Shown here in pieces: positions 16,166-23,689 of a stretch of 32,058 nt of DNA. Source of the DNA: an uncultured Bacteroidales bacterium (lineage in GTDB: Bacteria > Bacteroidota > Bacteroidia > Bacteroidales > Muribaculaceae). The stretch spans positions 1 to 32,058 of the forward strand of contig CAJLWO010000026.1 of assembly GCA_905210435.1 (NCBI GenBank), written 5' to 3'. The notes beneath the pieces are model-generated. The model saw only the letters and a list, made by a program, of their open reading frames with translations, was not told the DNA's origin and ran no database searches. Made by a program: the position numbers and the translations under genes. Numbering within the stretch: the first letter of the stretch is position 1; each line of letters starts with the position of its first letter.

Positions 16166-16209
16166 GAGATTACATTAAAATCTTTTGATAAACTAACAGA
16201 TACAATATC

Positions 16210-16515
16210 ATGGACATATACGACGAAAATAAAGCGGTTGAATACATAAACAATGCACTCAGAGAAAAAGGGCTTTCCGTTTATCAGGAGGACGAAATCC
16301 TCAATGTCATAGATATGATATGGGATTACTACGAAGAAAACGGACTGCTTGAAATCGACGACGACTTTGAAGCCGATGATGATGAAGATATCTCGGCAGA
16401 ATTGTGCGATTACATAACCCGTATGCTTAAAAAAGACCACCATGCACAAATTAAGGCTGAAGACATTCCCGTAATTGTTGAAGCGGAAATAGAGTATGAA
16501 GATTCGGTCTTATAA
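16210..16515 (+). CDS. Small acidic protein of unknown function
   Basis: The 101-residue product is very acidic (for example IDDDFEADDDEDISAEL) and predicted helical, with an opening YDENKAVEYINNALREKG. It has no Cys pair or membrane segment. I do not recognise a named family. It starts 44 bp after rimM and overlaps the region just before the OmpA-domain gene, all in one direction, so it is probably in the same transcript. High negative charge and small size would fit a protein-binding adaptor, but that is a guess. Confidence 0.7.
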   Translation: MDIYDENKAVEYINNALREKGLSVYQEDEILNVIDMIWDYYEENGLLEIDDDFEADDDEDISAELCDYITRMLKKDHHAQIKAEDIPVIVEAEIEYEDSVL

Positions 16516-16531
16516 ACAGAAACACATCAAA

Positions 16532-17161
16532 ATGAAACGCTTTGTCTTATCTTTTGCGGTAGCCATAACCCTTTTCACAGGTGGTGGTATGTCCGCCCAA
16601 TCATCGCTCATCGAGCAGGAAGCGGCCAACAGTGCCGCTCAGGAATTTGACAACGAATTAAGGTCGCCTATGGTGGGTCCGAAATTGCGTGCCTATGTTC
16701 GTGCATACATGAAATCAATCGCTGAGAATCTATATTGTGAAGGATACGATGTAGAGACAATGCGCGAAGGCGAGGTCGTCATTACTGTTATCCCGACAGA
16801 TAATCTTTTCGCGCCGAATGATACGGTATTAATGCCGACAGCACATAAGACGCTTGAATTTTTCAAACAGTATGCCACACCCGATGACCGTTTCAAAATA
16901 GTGGTAGCCGTGCATTCTGACGATACCGGTTCGGAAGATTATCTCTATAATCTGACTGAGCGCCGTACAGTCGCTGTACTCGACTATCTCGAATCTATAG
17001 GTTTCAACCCTGACAATATCATCGGATTCCCCAAAGGCAACAGTTCACCGATTGCCGAATCCACATCCCGTGCGAACCGTGCGAAAAACCGTCGCCTTGA
17101 AATCTTTATAGTGCCTTCTCAGGAATTGCTTGCGCAGGCGAGACAGTCATCCAAAAAATAA
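16532..17161 (+). CDS. OmpA-domain envelope protein
   Basis: The ATG at 16532 gives 209 residues with a signal peptide (MKRFVLSFAVAITLFTGGGMSAQ). I reject the longer frame from 16496, because it overlaps the previous gene and buries the signal sequence. The mature N-terminal ~75 residues are short and helical. Residues ~95-200 form an OmpA C-terminal-like peptidoglycan-binding domain, with VLMPTAHKTLEFFKQY, a GSEDYLYNLTERRTVAVLDYL helix, and SRANRAKNRRLEIFI at the end, where Asn and Arg normally contact diaminopimelate. There is no beta-barrel, so it is probably a periplasmic or lipid-free anchor protein. Confidence 0.85.
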   Translation: MKRFVLSFAVAITLFTGGGMSAQSSLIEQEAANSAAQEFDNELRSPMVGPKLRAYVRAYMKSIAENLYCEGYDVETMREGEVVITVIPTDNLFAPNDTVLMPTAHKTLEFFKQYATPDDRFKIVVAVHSDDTGSEDYLYNLTERRTVAVLDYLESIGFNPDNIIGFPKGNSSPIAESTSRANRAKNRRLEIFIVPSQELLAQARQSSKK

Positions 17162-17291
17162 AATTTAAGGTCGCAGTATTGTATTCTTAATGGTGTCGCG
17201 GATTTAATGCAGAATCCGGGATATATTAGAGTACAGGGGTACGGATAAATGTAATTGCTTGTGTAATAACTCGGAAAATGAGGTAGGTATA

Positions 17292-17732
17292 TTAGATGCC
17301 TGCCAGGGATTCGAGTTGGGATTTTATGTTTTCGAAGTCTTGGTTCAGGTCGAGAGTGCGGTAGTAGATGGTGTTGCCGTCGGCGAATTTTGCCTGATTG
17401 TCGGGGACTATTTCTTCCTGTGTTTTGGCGTAAAGCAACATGCCGTCGGTTTTGCCGGTATGGCTGCGGTCATGATTCATCACGTAGGAGAATATCTGAT
17501 ACTGGTTGGCGGAATGGATTTTGAATTTGTCAAATTTCTTAGCCATCGAAGTCGTATAGTATTTGGTGTCGATAATCAGCGTGCGGTCGCCTATGGTGAG
17601 AAAGATGTCGGTCTGCATTATCGGCAGTACATTGACTGACGATTCTTCCCGGATGATATTCCATTCAATCTGTCGTGCGCAGGCCTTGAACTCGGGATGA
17701 TGACGACGGTAATATTCCAACACGAACTTTTA
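17292..17732 (-). pseudogene. C-terminal remnant of McrC, the McrBC nuclease subunit
   Basis: McrC is the nuclease partner of the GTPase McrB, which cuts DNA carrying 5-methylcytosine. Only about 145 C-terminal residues remain. They begin KFVLEYYRRHHPEF and carry the nuclease signature IMQTDIFL ... LIIDTKYY (Asp, then Asp-x-Lys), then SANQYQIFSYV. There is no ATG: a stop codon lies directly upstream of the KFV, and the first usable start is a TTG inside the domain. No McrB gene is present. The preceding sequence belongs to a different restriction gene in another frame, so this is a fusion scar from a deletion or recombination. The family call is from motif recognition. Confidence 0.7.
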
Positions 17733-18234
17733 ATTCTACACTTTCTTCGTTTGGTGCTAACTTCCATACTTTAATGTTGTCATTACTTGTATTGGCAAGT
17801 ATAGCGATGATTTTGAAATCGGGATTTAACTCTTGTTCTAAAGCAACATAGGAAAAAAGTTGCTCTATATCGCTCGTTAGATTAAAACGCCTTTTTGTTT
17901 CAATAAGAACAGCAACTCTATTTGTTTCATCAACGAAACGAATATCTAATTTATAATGTCCAGATAATGATCTATCCAAAACTTGTTGATAGCTAAATTC
18001 TCCGTTCTCGATGTTGGTCACCAAGAAATCTCTACCAACTATTTGAATTATATCTAATCGGTTTATATTCAATGAAATATTAAAACTTCCTAATAGCATC
18101 TGAAGGCCGACCAAAGCCTGTGCGTCTATATGGAAGTCTCCAAAGTTAATTTGGGGTCTCGCCGTAAGTCTTGAGGGATCAAGTGGCAAGCCGATTATTA
18201 CTTTGAGAGATTGGTTCTTCGCTGGGCGAGACAC
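17665..18234 (-). pseudogene. N-terminal fragment of a restriction-modification protein (PD-(D/E)XK-like domain)
   Basis: The 189-codon frame contains RLDIIQIVGRDFLVTNIENG, then HYKLDIRFVDETNRVAVLIETK (Asp ... Glu-x-Lys, a PD-(D/E)XK pattern) and EQLFSYVALEQELNPDFKIIAILANT. This resembles the N-terminal domain seen before the methylase part of some N-6 DNA methylase/restriction proteins and in HsdR-type nucleases. The methylase part is absent: similarity ends near 17733, after which the frame runs out of frame through the McrC remnant. The start is uncertain. The long version begins with GTG right after a stop codon, and the first ATG is at 18099. The sequence is AT-richer than the McrC part, supporting a chimeric origin. 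Confidence 0.55.
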
Positions 18235-18278
18235 CTAAAAGCGATGAAAGTCATTTACAGAATGAGGACGCTATAATG

Positions 18279-18286
18279 CAAATTTA
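18279..18286 (-). promoter_or_regulatory. Candidate -7 box before the restriction-gene relic
   Basis: On the minus strand this reads TAAATTTG, matching TAnnTTTG, about 45 bp before the long frame. The -33 match is poor. The rest of 18287-18411 shows no gene. Confidence 0.3.
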
Positions 18287-18411
18287 CTAATAATTTTCGA
18301 GACTTTGACAATTGCCACAAAGATTAATATGCGTTTGCAAAAAAATCGCATGCACTTGTTGGGTTATACGTATTGATTAGTCAACTATTTTGTCGAGTAT
18401 TTAGTCGGGTA

Positions 18412-18891
18412 TTATTTGAGGCGGGAGGTGATGACGGTGATTATTTCGGGGGCGTTTTGGCAGCCGAGGAGGTATTTTTTGTTGTTGGTGAGGGTTATGA
18501 GGAAGCAGTCGGAGGCTTTGCCATAGTAGGCGAAGTATTTGCCGATGGAGGGTTCGGTAAAATGACCCCAATAGCCGAAGAATCCGCCGCTTCCGCATAT
18601 GCGTTTTTCGGCCACGGTCGGAGGACATAGTTCTGCGGTTTTTATTTCGGTGAGGGGAATTTTCTTTGTACGGAGCGTGCGGTTGATATTTAAATATCTG
18701 TCGTCCACCGAGATTGAGACCGGCGCATAGAAAAGGGCTAACGAGCAAAAGAGTACTATCACGCCAAACAAGGCCCAGATTGCCCAGCCGATATTTTCAT
18801 ATGCTTGCCAACACAGTATTCCGATTAGTGCTGCAAGTATGATGACGGTAATGATTGTACTGTATGTACTGAATTTTACTTTCTTTTTCAT
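18412..18891 (-). CDS. PH-domain-like membrane protein
   Basis: The start I choose is the last ATG of a 9-bp ATG-bearing repeat (18891), giving 159 residues beginning MKKKVKFSTYS. Two transmembrane segments follow (about residues 13-31 and 35-55). After them comes a soluble beta-rich domain (APVSISVDDRYLNINRTLRTKKIPLTEIKTAEL ... FLITLTNNKKYLLGCQNAPEIITVI) with the layout of a bacterial PH domain. Five further in-frame ATGs upstream, each followed by Asn-Ile codons, could add 3 to 15 residues. A TTG at 18966 would extend it further but abuts the previous stop. It is probably co-transcribed with the small membrane gene upstream. Role unknown. Confidence 0.75.
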   Translation of the reverse strand: MKKKVKFSTYSTIITVIILAALIGILCWQAYENIGWAIWALFGVIVLFCSLALFYAPVSISVDDRYLNINRTLRTKKIPLTEIKTAELCPPTVAEKRICGSGGFFGYWGHFTEPSIGKYFAYYGKASDCFLITLTNNKKYLLGCQNAPEIITVITSRLK

Positions 18892-18940
18892 AATATTCAT
18901 AATATTCATAATATTCATAATATTCATAATATTCATAATA
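18889..18940. repeat. 9-bp tandem repeat carrying start codons
   Basis: Five copies of CATAATATT (18889-18933) plus a partial sixth (18934-18940). On the minus strand each unit reads AATATTATG-type sequence, so an ATG recurs every 9 bp, always in frame with the PH-domain gene. Copy-number change by slippage would preserve the frame but change the leader or N-terminus. Confidence 0.9.
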
Positions 18941-18966
18941 ATACGCTTAATTACAGGGCTGTACAA

Positions 18967-19182
18967 TCAATGAACCGGATTATCTGAGTGATTGTCCTCT
19001 TTGGCCTGTTTGCTATAACTAAGATAAAATTTTGCGCAACAGGCGGTTATTATAATTGCTGAGCAAAGGTCCCACCAGTCTATTTCATGATGAATCAATC
19101 TGATGACACGGTCAATGACAACGGCTATGGATATTAGGCTGAGCACAAGCCAAATATTTCTTTTTGCTTTATTGGATATCAT
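18967..19182 (-). CDS. Small two-helix membrane protein
   Basis: The 71-residue product has two hydrophobic segments (about residues 9-27 and 38-56), short basic N-terminus and polar tail ending SDNPVH. I do not recognise a family. It lies immediately upstream of, and in the same direction as, the PH-domain membrane protein, with the repeat block between them. A pair of small membrane protein plus PH-domain protein suggests a joint membrane role. A -7-like box (minus strand TAAATTTG, 19210-19203) lies about 20 bp before the ATG. Confidence 0.65.
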   Translation of the reverse strand: MISNKAKRNIWLVLSLISIAVVIDRVIRLIHHEIDWWDLCSAIIITACCAKFYLSYSKQAKEDNHSDNPVH

Positions 19183-19202
19183 GGCTGGATATTTTTTACG
19201 GA

Positions 19203-19210
19203 CAAATTTA
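19203..19210 (-). promoter_or_regulatory. Candidate -7 box of the small membrane / PH-domain pair
   Basis: TAAATTTG on the minus strand, 20 bp before the ATG at 19182. No -33 TTTG at the right distance. Confidence 0.35.
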
Positions 19211-19321
19211 ATGATTATTTACGATTCGTTGGATACAGGGTATAAATATTTTTTTAAATAGTCATCGTGGACATGATGTAAATCGAGGGCGTCGCAAGAC
19301 TGCAAAATTCCGGTTTGTAAC

Positions 19322-19403
19322 GTAGGGACGCACGGTCTGCGTGTCCGATAATTCGCTGATAATCAACGCTAGTTTTCCGGACGCACAGACCGTGCGTCCC
19401 TAC
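19322..19403. repeat. Long dyad repeat element (MITE/REP-like)
   Basis: Arms 19322-19347 and 19378-19403 are inverted copies matching at 24 of 26 positions (core GTAGGGACGCACGGTCTG / CAGACCGTGCGTCCCTAC), with a 30-nt centre. Looser similarity extends outside the arms (TGCAAAATTCC at the left, GGTTCTGCA at the right, inverted). It is GC-rich compared with the surrounding AT-rich spacer. It has no coding potential. The form is that of a dispersed non-autonomous repeat; copies elsewhere cannot be checked here. Confidence 0.75.
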
Positions 19404-19484
19404 AATTAGAGGTTCTGCAACATCCTCTACGCGTTATTGGCTATGCCATATGTCGGCGTTGTGTACTAAAAAAATCTGAAAATT

Positions 19485-19518
19485 ACTAATAAATTAGTTG
19501 TATTACTAAAATATTAGT
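19485..19518. promoter_or_regulatory. Two BlaI-type operator dyads
   Basis: Dyad 1, ACTAATAAATTAGT (19485-19498), is a perfect palindrome. Dyad 2, ACTAAAATATTAGT (19505-19518), has one mismatched pair. Their centres are 20 bp apart, about two helical turns, so dimers would sit on the same face. They cover the -33 box and spacer of the promoter. BlaI/MecI repressors bind paired dyads of this kind; the exact bases differ from the TACA/TGTA staphylococcal sites. Confidence 0.7.
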
Positions 19519-19528
19519 GATATATTTG
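19497..19528 (+). promoter_or_regulatory. Promoter of the BlaI/M56/receptor locus
   Basis: GTTG (19497-19500), a 20-nt spacer and TATATTTG (19521-19528) fit the Bacteroidota -33/-7 pattern. The promoter overlaps the two dyads and lies 23 bp before the blaI-like ATG. Confidence 0.65.
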
Positions 19529-19551
19529 TGGCGTAATAAATCCACTACATT

Positions 19552-19911
19552 ATGAAAAAACTATCGGAAAGAGAAGAGGAGATTATGAGTGCGCTTTGGA
19601 ATAACGGGCCGCTCTTTGTGCGTGAGATTGTTGAAAAGTTGCCTGAGCCGCGGCCGCATTTCAACACGATTGCAACGTTCCTCAAAGGTCTTGAGAGTAA
19701 AGGATGGGTAAAAAAAGAGATGGTAGGCAATGCCAACCGCTACTGTGCCATCAAGGATGTGGAACCCTATCGCGAGAATTCGCTTAAGAATATCATCAGC
19801 CGTTTTTTCGGAGGTTCGTCGTTAAATCTTGTGTCGACACTGACGCGCAACGAATCAATCTCGGCTGACGAGCTGCGCGAACTTATCGATATGATTGAGA
19901 AGAAAAAATAG
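19552..19911 (+). CDS. BlaI/MecI/CopY-family repressor
   Basis: Winged-helix repressor of 119 residues, normal for the family. The opening LSEREEEIMSALWNNGPLFVREIVEKLP is followed by the recognition region FNTIATFLKGLESKGWVKKE and the wing NANRYCAIKDVEPY. The C-terminal helices (ADELRELIDMIEKKK) provide dimerisation. In the classical system the repressor is cleaved after a BlaR1/MecR1 M56 protease senses a signal. Here an M56 gene follows 5 bp later, and two operator-like dyads lie on the promoter, so autorepression is likely. The signal need not be a beta-lactam, since no beta-lactamase or penicillin-binding domain is present. Confidence 0.93.
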   Translation: MKKLSEREEEIMSALWNNGPLFVREIVEKLPEPRPHFNTIATFLKGLESKGWVKKEMVGNANRYCAIKDVEPYRENSLKNIISRFFGGSSLNLVSTLTRNESISADELRELIDMIEKKK

Positions 19912-19916
19912 GCGAA

Positions 19917-20849
19917 ATGGGAGCGATTACGATATATGCATTCTATGTAGCGCTGTTGCTGGCGGTATTCTATCTCGTGTACAAATGGACGCTTGCCTCG
20001 GCGACATTTTTCCGTTTCAACCGGATGGTGCTGATGGGATGCTATGCTCTTTCACTGCTCGGTGTGCCGTTTTACGACGCATTGACGGCAATGCCTGATG
20101 CCGAAGCCGCGGGAGGTGTCAATTATATTATGGAGGAAATAAGCATGCTTTCCGACACTCCGGCTCCTGAATGGCCCAAGGTTCTGGCTTTGGTCTACGC
20201 TGTAGGTGTTGTGGCGGCGACAGTTTTTACCGGGCGTTCCATATTCCGCATAATGCGGGTGATACAGAGAGGGGAGCACACGCAGTGCGACGGCTATACG
20301 TTAGTGATTGCCGACAGCGGGTATGCGCCATTCAGTTGGGGACGGTATATAGTGTTGCCGACCTCAGTCGCGGAAACCGATATGCAGTTGATAATCGAGC
20401 ATGAACGATGTCATTTGCGTCACCACCATTGGATTGATCTTGCCGTGGCGCAGATGATGGTCATATTCAACTGGTTTAATCCGGCGGCATATCTTTTAGC
20501 GAAAGAGGTGCAGGATGTACATGAATTTGAAGTCGACAATGATATTGTGGCAATGGGCTATGACGAGAAAAAGTATCAGATGCTGTTGCTGCGCAATGCC
20601 GTTGCGGTCGGGGCTCATCGTTTTGTCGACAGCCTGACGCACAGCCGCCTGAAGTCAAGAATTAAAATGATGATGTCGACCGAGAGCCGTGCCTCGCGAC
20701 GGATATTTGCGGGGATATTGCTTCCTGCGGTGCTCCTTGTCGTAGCCGGGGTCAGAAATTCCGCTTTGGCTGAACCATTAAGTGCGTCGGTATTTGCCCC
20801 GCAGTTAAATGAAGTGGGGTACAGCATCGTTCATTCAGCGGACGGCTAG
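19917..20849 (+). CDS. M56 (BlaR1/MecR1-like) membrane metalloprotease, ends at an in-frame TAG
   Basis: Membrane zinc protease partner of the BlaI-like repressor. The 310 residues before the stop contain N-terminal helices (about 5-22, 36-52 and 90-106). The M56 active site is IIEHERCHLRHHHW (HExxH = HERCH, 162-166), with VHEFEVDN supplying the third ligand. A further helix at about 263-280 precedes a periplasmic tail. There is no penicillin-binding sensor domain. The TAG at 20847-20849 is followed by 66 more open codons in the same frame, so this gene is either truncated by a nonsense mutation or its sequence has an error. Confidence 0.88.
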   Translation: MGAITIYAFYVALLLAVFYLVYKWTLASATFFRFNRMVLMGCYALSLLGVPFYDALTAMPDAEAAGGVNYIMEEISMLSDTPAPEWPKVLALVYAVGVVAATVFTGRSIFRIMRVIQRGEHTQCDGYTLVIADSGYAPFSWGRYIVLPTSVAETDMQLIIEHERCHLRHHHWIDLAVAQMMVIFNWFNPAAYLLAKEVQDVHEFEVDNDIVAMGYDEKKYQMLLLRNAVAVGAHRFVDSLTHSRLKSRIKMMMSTESRASRRIFAGILLPAVLLVVAGVRNSALAEPLSASVFAPQLNEVGYSIVHSADG

Positions 20850-21050
20850 GAGGCGCACGCTATCGCCTATACATACGAAGGAAGTGTCACGAGTGTCAAA
20901 ATTGACCTGCCGAAAAACACGCCCGCTCCACGCATCTACATAAACGGTCATCTGAGTTCGCGCGCCGCGTTGGGCGCACTTCGCGCCGGCGAGATAGAAT
21001 TTATCGTCGGTGACAATCTCAACAACCGTTTTATATTGAAAACGAAATAA
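20850..21050 (+). pseudogene. In-frame C-terminal continuation of the M56 gene beyond the TAG
   Basis: Sixty-six open codons in the M56 frame, ending in TAA at 21048-21050, with coding-like composition. The translation contains GSVTSVKIDLPKN, RIYINGHLSSRAALGAL and AGEIEFIVGDN. This resembles the short TonB-plug-like segment (pattern: YxNG, then a Leu/Ala helix, then EIExxxV) found at the end of many Bacteroidota M56 proteins. No start codon with a sensible leader makes it an independent gene. Confidence 0.65.
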
Positions 21051-21139
21051 TGCATTAACAACCTTATTGGCAATGTGTTAACTTCCTGCAAGTGCGGGAG
21101 GAAGTCATTGCTGTACCCAATCCAAATCAATTTATCATT

Positions 21140-21457
21140 ATGAAATCAGCATTTTCAATCATCGTGTGCGCGCTGTCGGCATTGAGCGCGGCGGCACAGA
21201 CCGACTCCATCGCCTGCGATTCAATCGCGGCGGCATGGGAGCGCCAGCTTCAGCTTGACGAAGTAGTCGTTGTGGCACGACGTCCGGTCGTCAAGCAACA
21301 GGAGGGTAAACTCATATACCTCGTCAAGAACGCCCCGTACAGCAAAGGACTCGACGGACTCACTCTACTCGACCGTATACCGAGGGTAGCGGTCGAAAAC
21401 GGCTCGGTAAAAGTTGCCGGAAAGGGGAAGGTACGCTATATAATCGACGCATATTGA
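21140..21457 (+). pseudogene. Outer-membrane beta-barrel receptor, 5' fragment (signal peptide and start of plug)
   Basis: The ATG at 21140 gives a clean signal peptide (MKSAFSIIVCALSALSAAAQ), so I reject the start 48 nt upstream. The fragment continues QLDEVVVVARRPVVKQQEG, LTLLDRIPRV and GKGKVRYIIDAY, then stops at 21455-21457. This is the beginning of a TonB-receptor-type plug, in which RYIIDG is normally followed without interruption by the next strand. The reading frame continues in the -1 direction, in the next entry. It follows the M56 gene on the same strand. Confidence 0.75.
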
Positions 21458-23295
21458 TGGAACTTGATGACGAGGCCATGACAACTCGCCTCCGCGCACT
21501 GCAGGCCGACAATATCGAGAAGATAGAGCTTATTTCCACCCCGCCGTCGAGATATGCCGTAGAGCCAAACGCCGTCTATATGTCAATCGTCACGAAGGAT
21601 GAGACGCTTGGCACGAGAGGGAGCATGTACGGCTCATTGAATTTCAGTGACAAACTGAGCGAATATCTCAGCGGCAGTGTACACCATACGACACGCCGTG
21701 TCGAACTGTCGCTTGATGCCAACCTGCACGATCTAAAAGTCGTCAACGATCTTGACGCTGAATACCGCTTTGCTGACCACGTCAGGCTGTCGCGTTCGCG
21801 CACTGACTCCCATATCTTCAACACTGGATTTAACGCGCTGTTCCGCTACAAATTCTCATCGGCCATGAGTGCCGGCGTCATCGTCAATTACAAATATGAC
21901 AATGTCACAGGCAAGAGGGACGGCCATACCGACTATGGAAATTACACGTCAGTATCGCACTCCGACACGAAGGAACGGCCGGTCAACGCTCTGACCGTGA
22001 CCGGATTTTATGACTGGACTTTCGGTAATAACGGCGAGCAGTTGCAGCTGACCTATAATCTTTTCACCAAACATGATCCAAGCCGCGCAATCGTATCCAC
22101 ACTCTATGACATTACGGACCTCGGTGACGCGGGTATTGCCGAGAACAGCGTCAATGACTATACTTTCCACAGCGGTAAGGTAGATTTCAAACTTCCTTAT
22201 AAATGGGCGCAGATTGGGACCGGCATCGCATACACCGACATCGACAACTCGTCATCACTGGACCTGAGCGACCGCATCGGGAACGCATGGGTACCAAATA
22301 CGAATGAGTCAAATGCGTTTGACTATCGAGAACGTATAGGCGCCGCATATCTGTCGACTGCGAGAAGCCTCGGCAGCGGGCTGTGGGGTAAAATCGGATT
22401 GCGCTACGAATATACTTGGACCCGAAGCCATCTTCGTAACCACCCTCTCACCAACCGAGACGACTACGGGCGACTGTTCCCGACACTGAATCTGTCATGG
22501 AACAAGGATAAAATCGGTTCGTTCAATCTGAGCTACTCGATGGGGATGGGACGCCCTAATTTCTGGGACCTGAATCCGTTCCGCTTCTATCAGGCCGTAG
22601 ACGATTACGCCTCAGGCAATCCCGACCTCAAGCCGACGCTTTACCATAACGCGGAAATCAACTATTACGGTCTCGGCGGACTATATGCCGTGCTCTATAC
22701 CTCGTTTGCCGAGGATGCCATTAGCTATGTCCGTCAGTTTGACGCCGACGGAGTCAAGAGCACAATCCCTTATAACTGCCTGTCGACCAATAAAACGGGA
22801 CTCTACGCCAGCTATCGCCGCAACATATTCCAGTGGTGGGAGATGAACGTCGGGGGAGAGGTGTTTCACAGTCATGCGCACGGCAACAGAGCCGATTTTC
22901 AGACGCCGACACTCGATGACTGGTCAGGCAAAATTGAGGTCAGCGGCAACTGGATGCTCAATCAGCAGAAAACGCTTACTTTCAACGCCCGTTTTACGCA
23001 TTATTTCCCCTGGCATGACAGCCTGGTGGAGTACAAAGCCCTGCAACTACTGAGCCTCACACTACGATATTCACTGCTTGACAACCGATTGAACCTGCGT
23101 CTCTCGGCCAATGATATTTTCGGATGGAATAAATCGCGCTCCACGCAGCAATTCCGCGACTTTACTCTCCGTCAGACATTTGACAGCCATCAGTCACAGG
23201 TGATATTCGGCATAACGTATAACTTCGGCGGCAACAAAGTGAACCGCGTATGGCGCGACTCAAAAGAATCCCAGTCCTCCAGAACGAGCAAATAG
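21454..23295 (+). pseudogene. Outer-membrane beta-barrel receptor, 3' fragment (rest of plug and barrel)
   Basis: The 613 residues start in the plug (LMELDDEAMTTRLRALQADN, IEKIELISTPPSRYA) and then form a long chain of amphipathic strands ending in QSQVIFGITYNFGG. This is the size and form of the Bacteroidota outer-membrane protein beta-barrel family related to TonB-dependent receptors. LNLSWNKDKIGSFNLSYSMG and NPFRFYQAVDDYASGNPDLK are typical barrel segments. The only available start is a TTG overlapping the previous stop. One extra base near 21449 (GACGC to GACGGC) would join both fragments as RYIIDGILMELDDE, giving about 718 residues. Confidence 0.8.
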
Positions 23296-23321
23296 TTCTC
23301 AGTAAGTATAGTTAATTTGGT

Positions 23322-23357
23322 AGCAGGTTGTCAAGGTATTATGCCGTGCAACCTGCT
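23322..23357 (+). terminator. Candidate terminator after the receptor gene
   Basis: Inverted repeat AGCAGGTTG (23322-23330) / CAACCTGCT (23349-23357) with an 18-nt loop, about 27 bp after the receptor stop and followed by a T-rich stretch. The long loop weakens the call. Confidence 0.4.
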
Positions 23358-23689
23358 CTCGTTTGTAATATTTTGGCGCATTTTGTTTTTCCCCTTATTG
23401 TAATTTTGCATGAGAGGACATTGACAGATTTAATTCAAAATGCTTTGTCAAGAGTAAGATGTCGTTGCAGAGTGCATGTGCCGGGACCGAAAGAGCCGAG
23501 TATTAGAGATTATTCGGCTTACGCCTCATCACTTGGCTATAAATCCGGCCGATATGAATGGTTTACGGGAGTGGGGGGCAATGGTGCAAAGGGAGACAAT
23601 GGGGAATAGAATGGGACGAGCTGTGAAGCTCTCTCATGGGAGTATGTGGAGATGGGAATGGAAGCGGATTTTTATTGGGTTGGTTATGG
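23358..23689. other. Spacer without a supported gene
   Basis: Frames of 70-90 codons cross this stretch but lack plausible starts or recognisable domains. A small dyad AGCCGA/TCGGCT is present near 23490-23520. The right part is strongly G-rich on the plus strand. It may be a worn repeat or gene relic. I see no RNA gene. Confidence 0.35.

Noticed and set aside
17199..17218. Hairpin CGGATT/AATCCG after the OmpA-domain gene
   Set aside because: Only 6 paired bases and no T-run on either strand; too weak to call a terminator.
18889..18940. Possible CRISPR-like array
   Set aside because: Units are 9 bp, directly tandem and without spacers, so it is a simple tandem repeat.
23328..23609. A 93-codon plus-strand open frame
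   Set aside because: No family resemblance, begins within the terminator-like dyad, and composition shifts midway.
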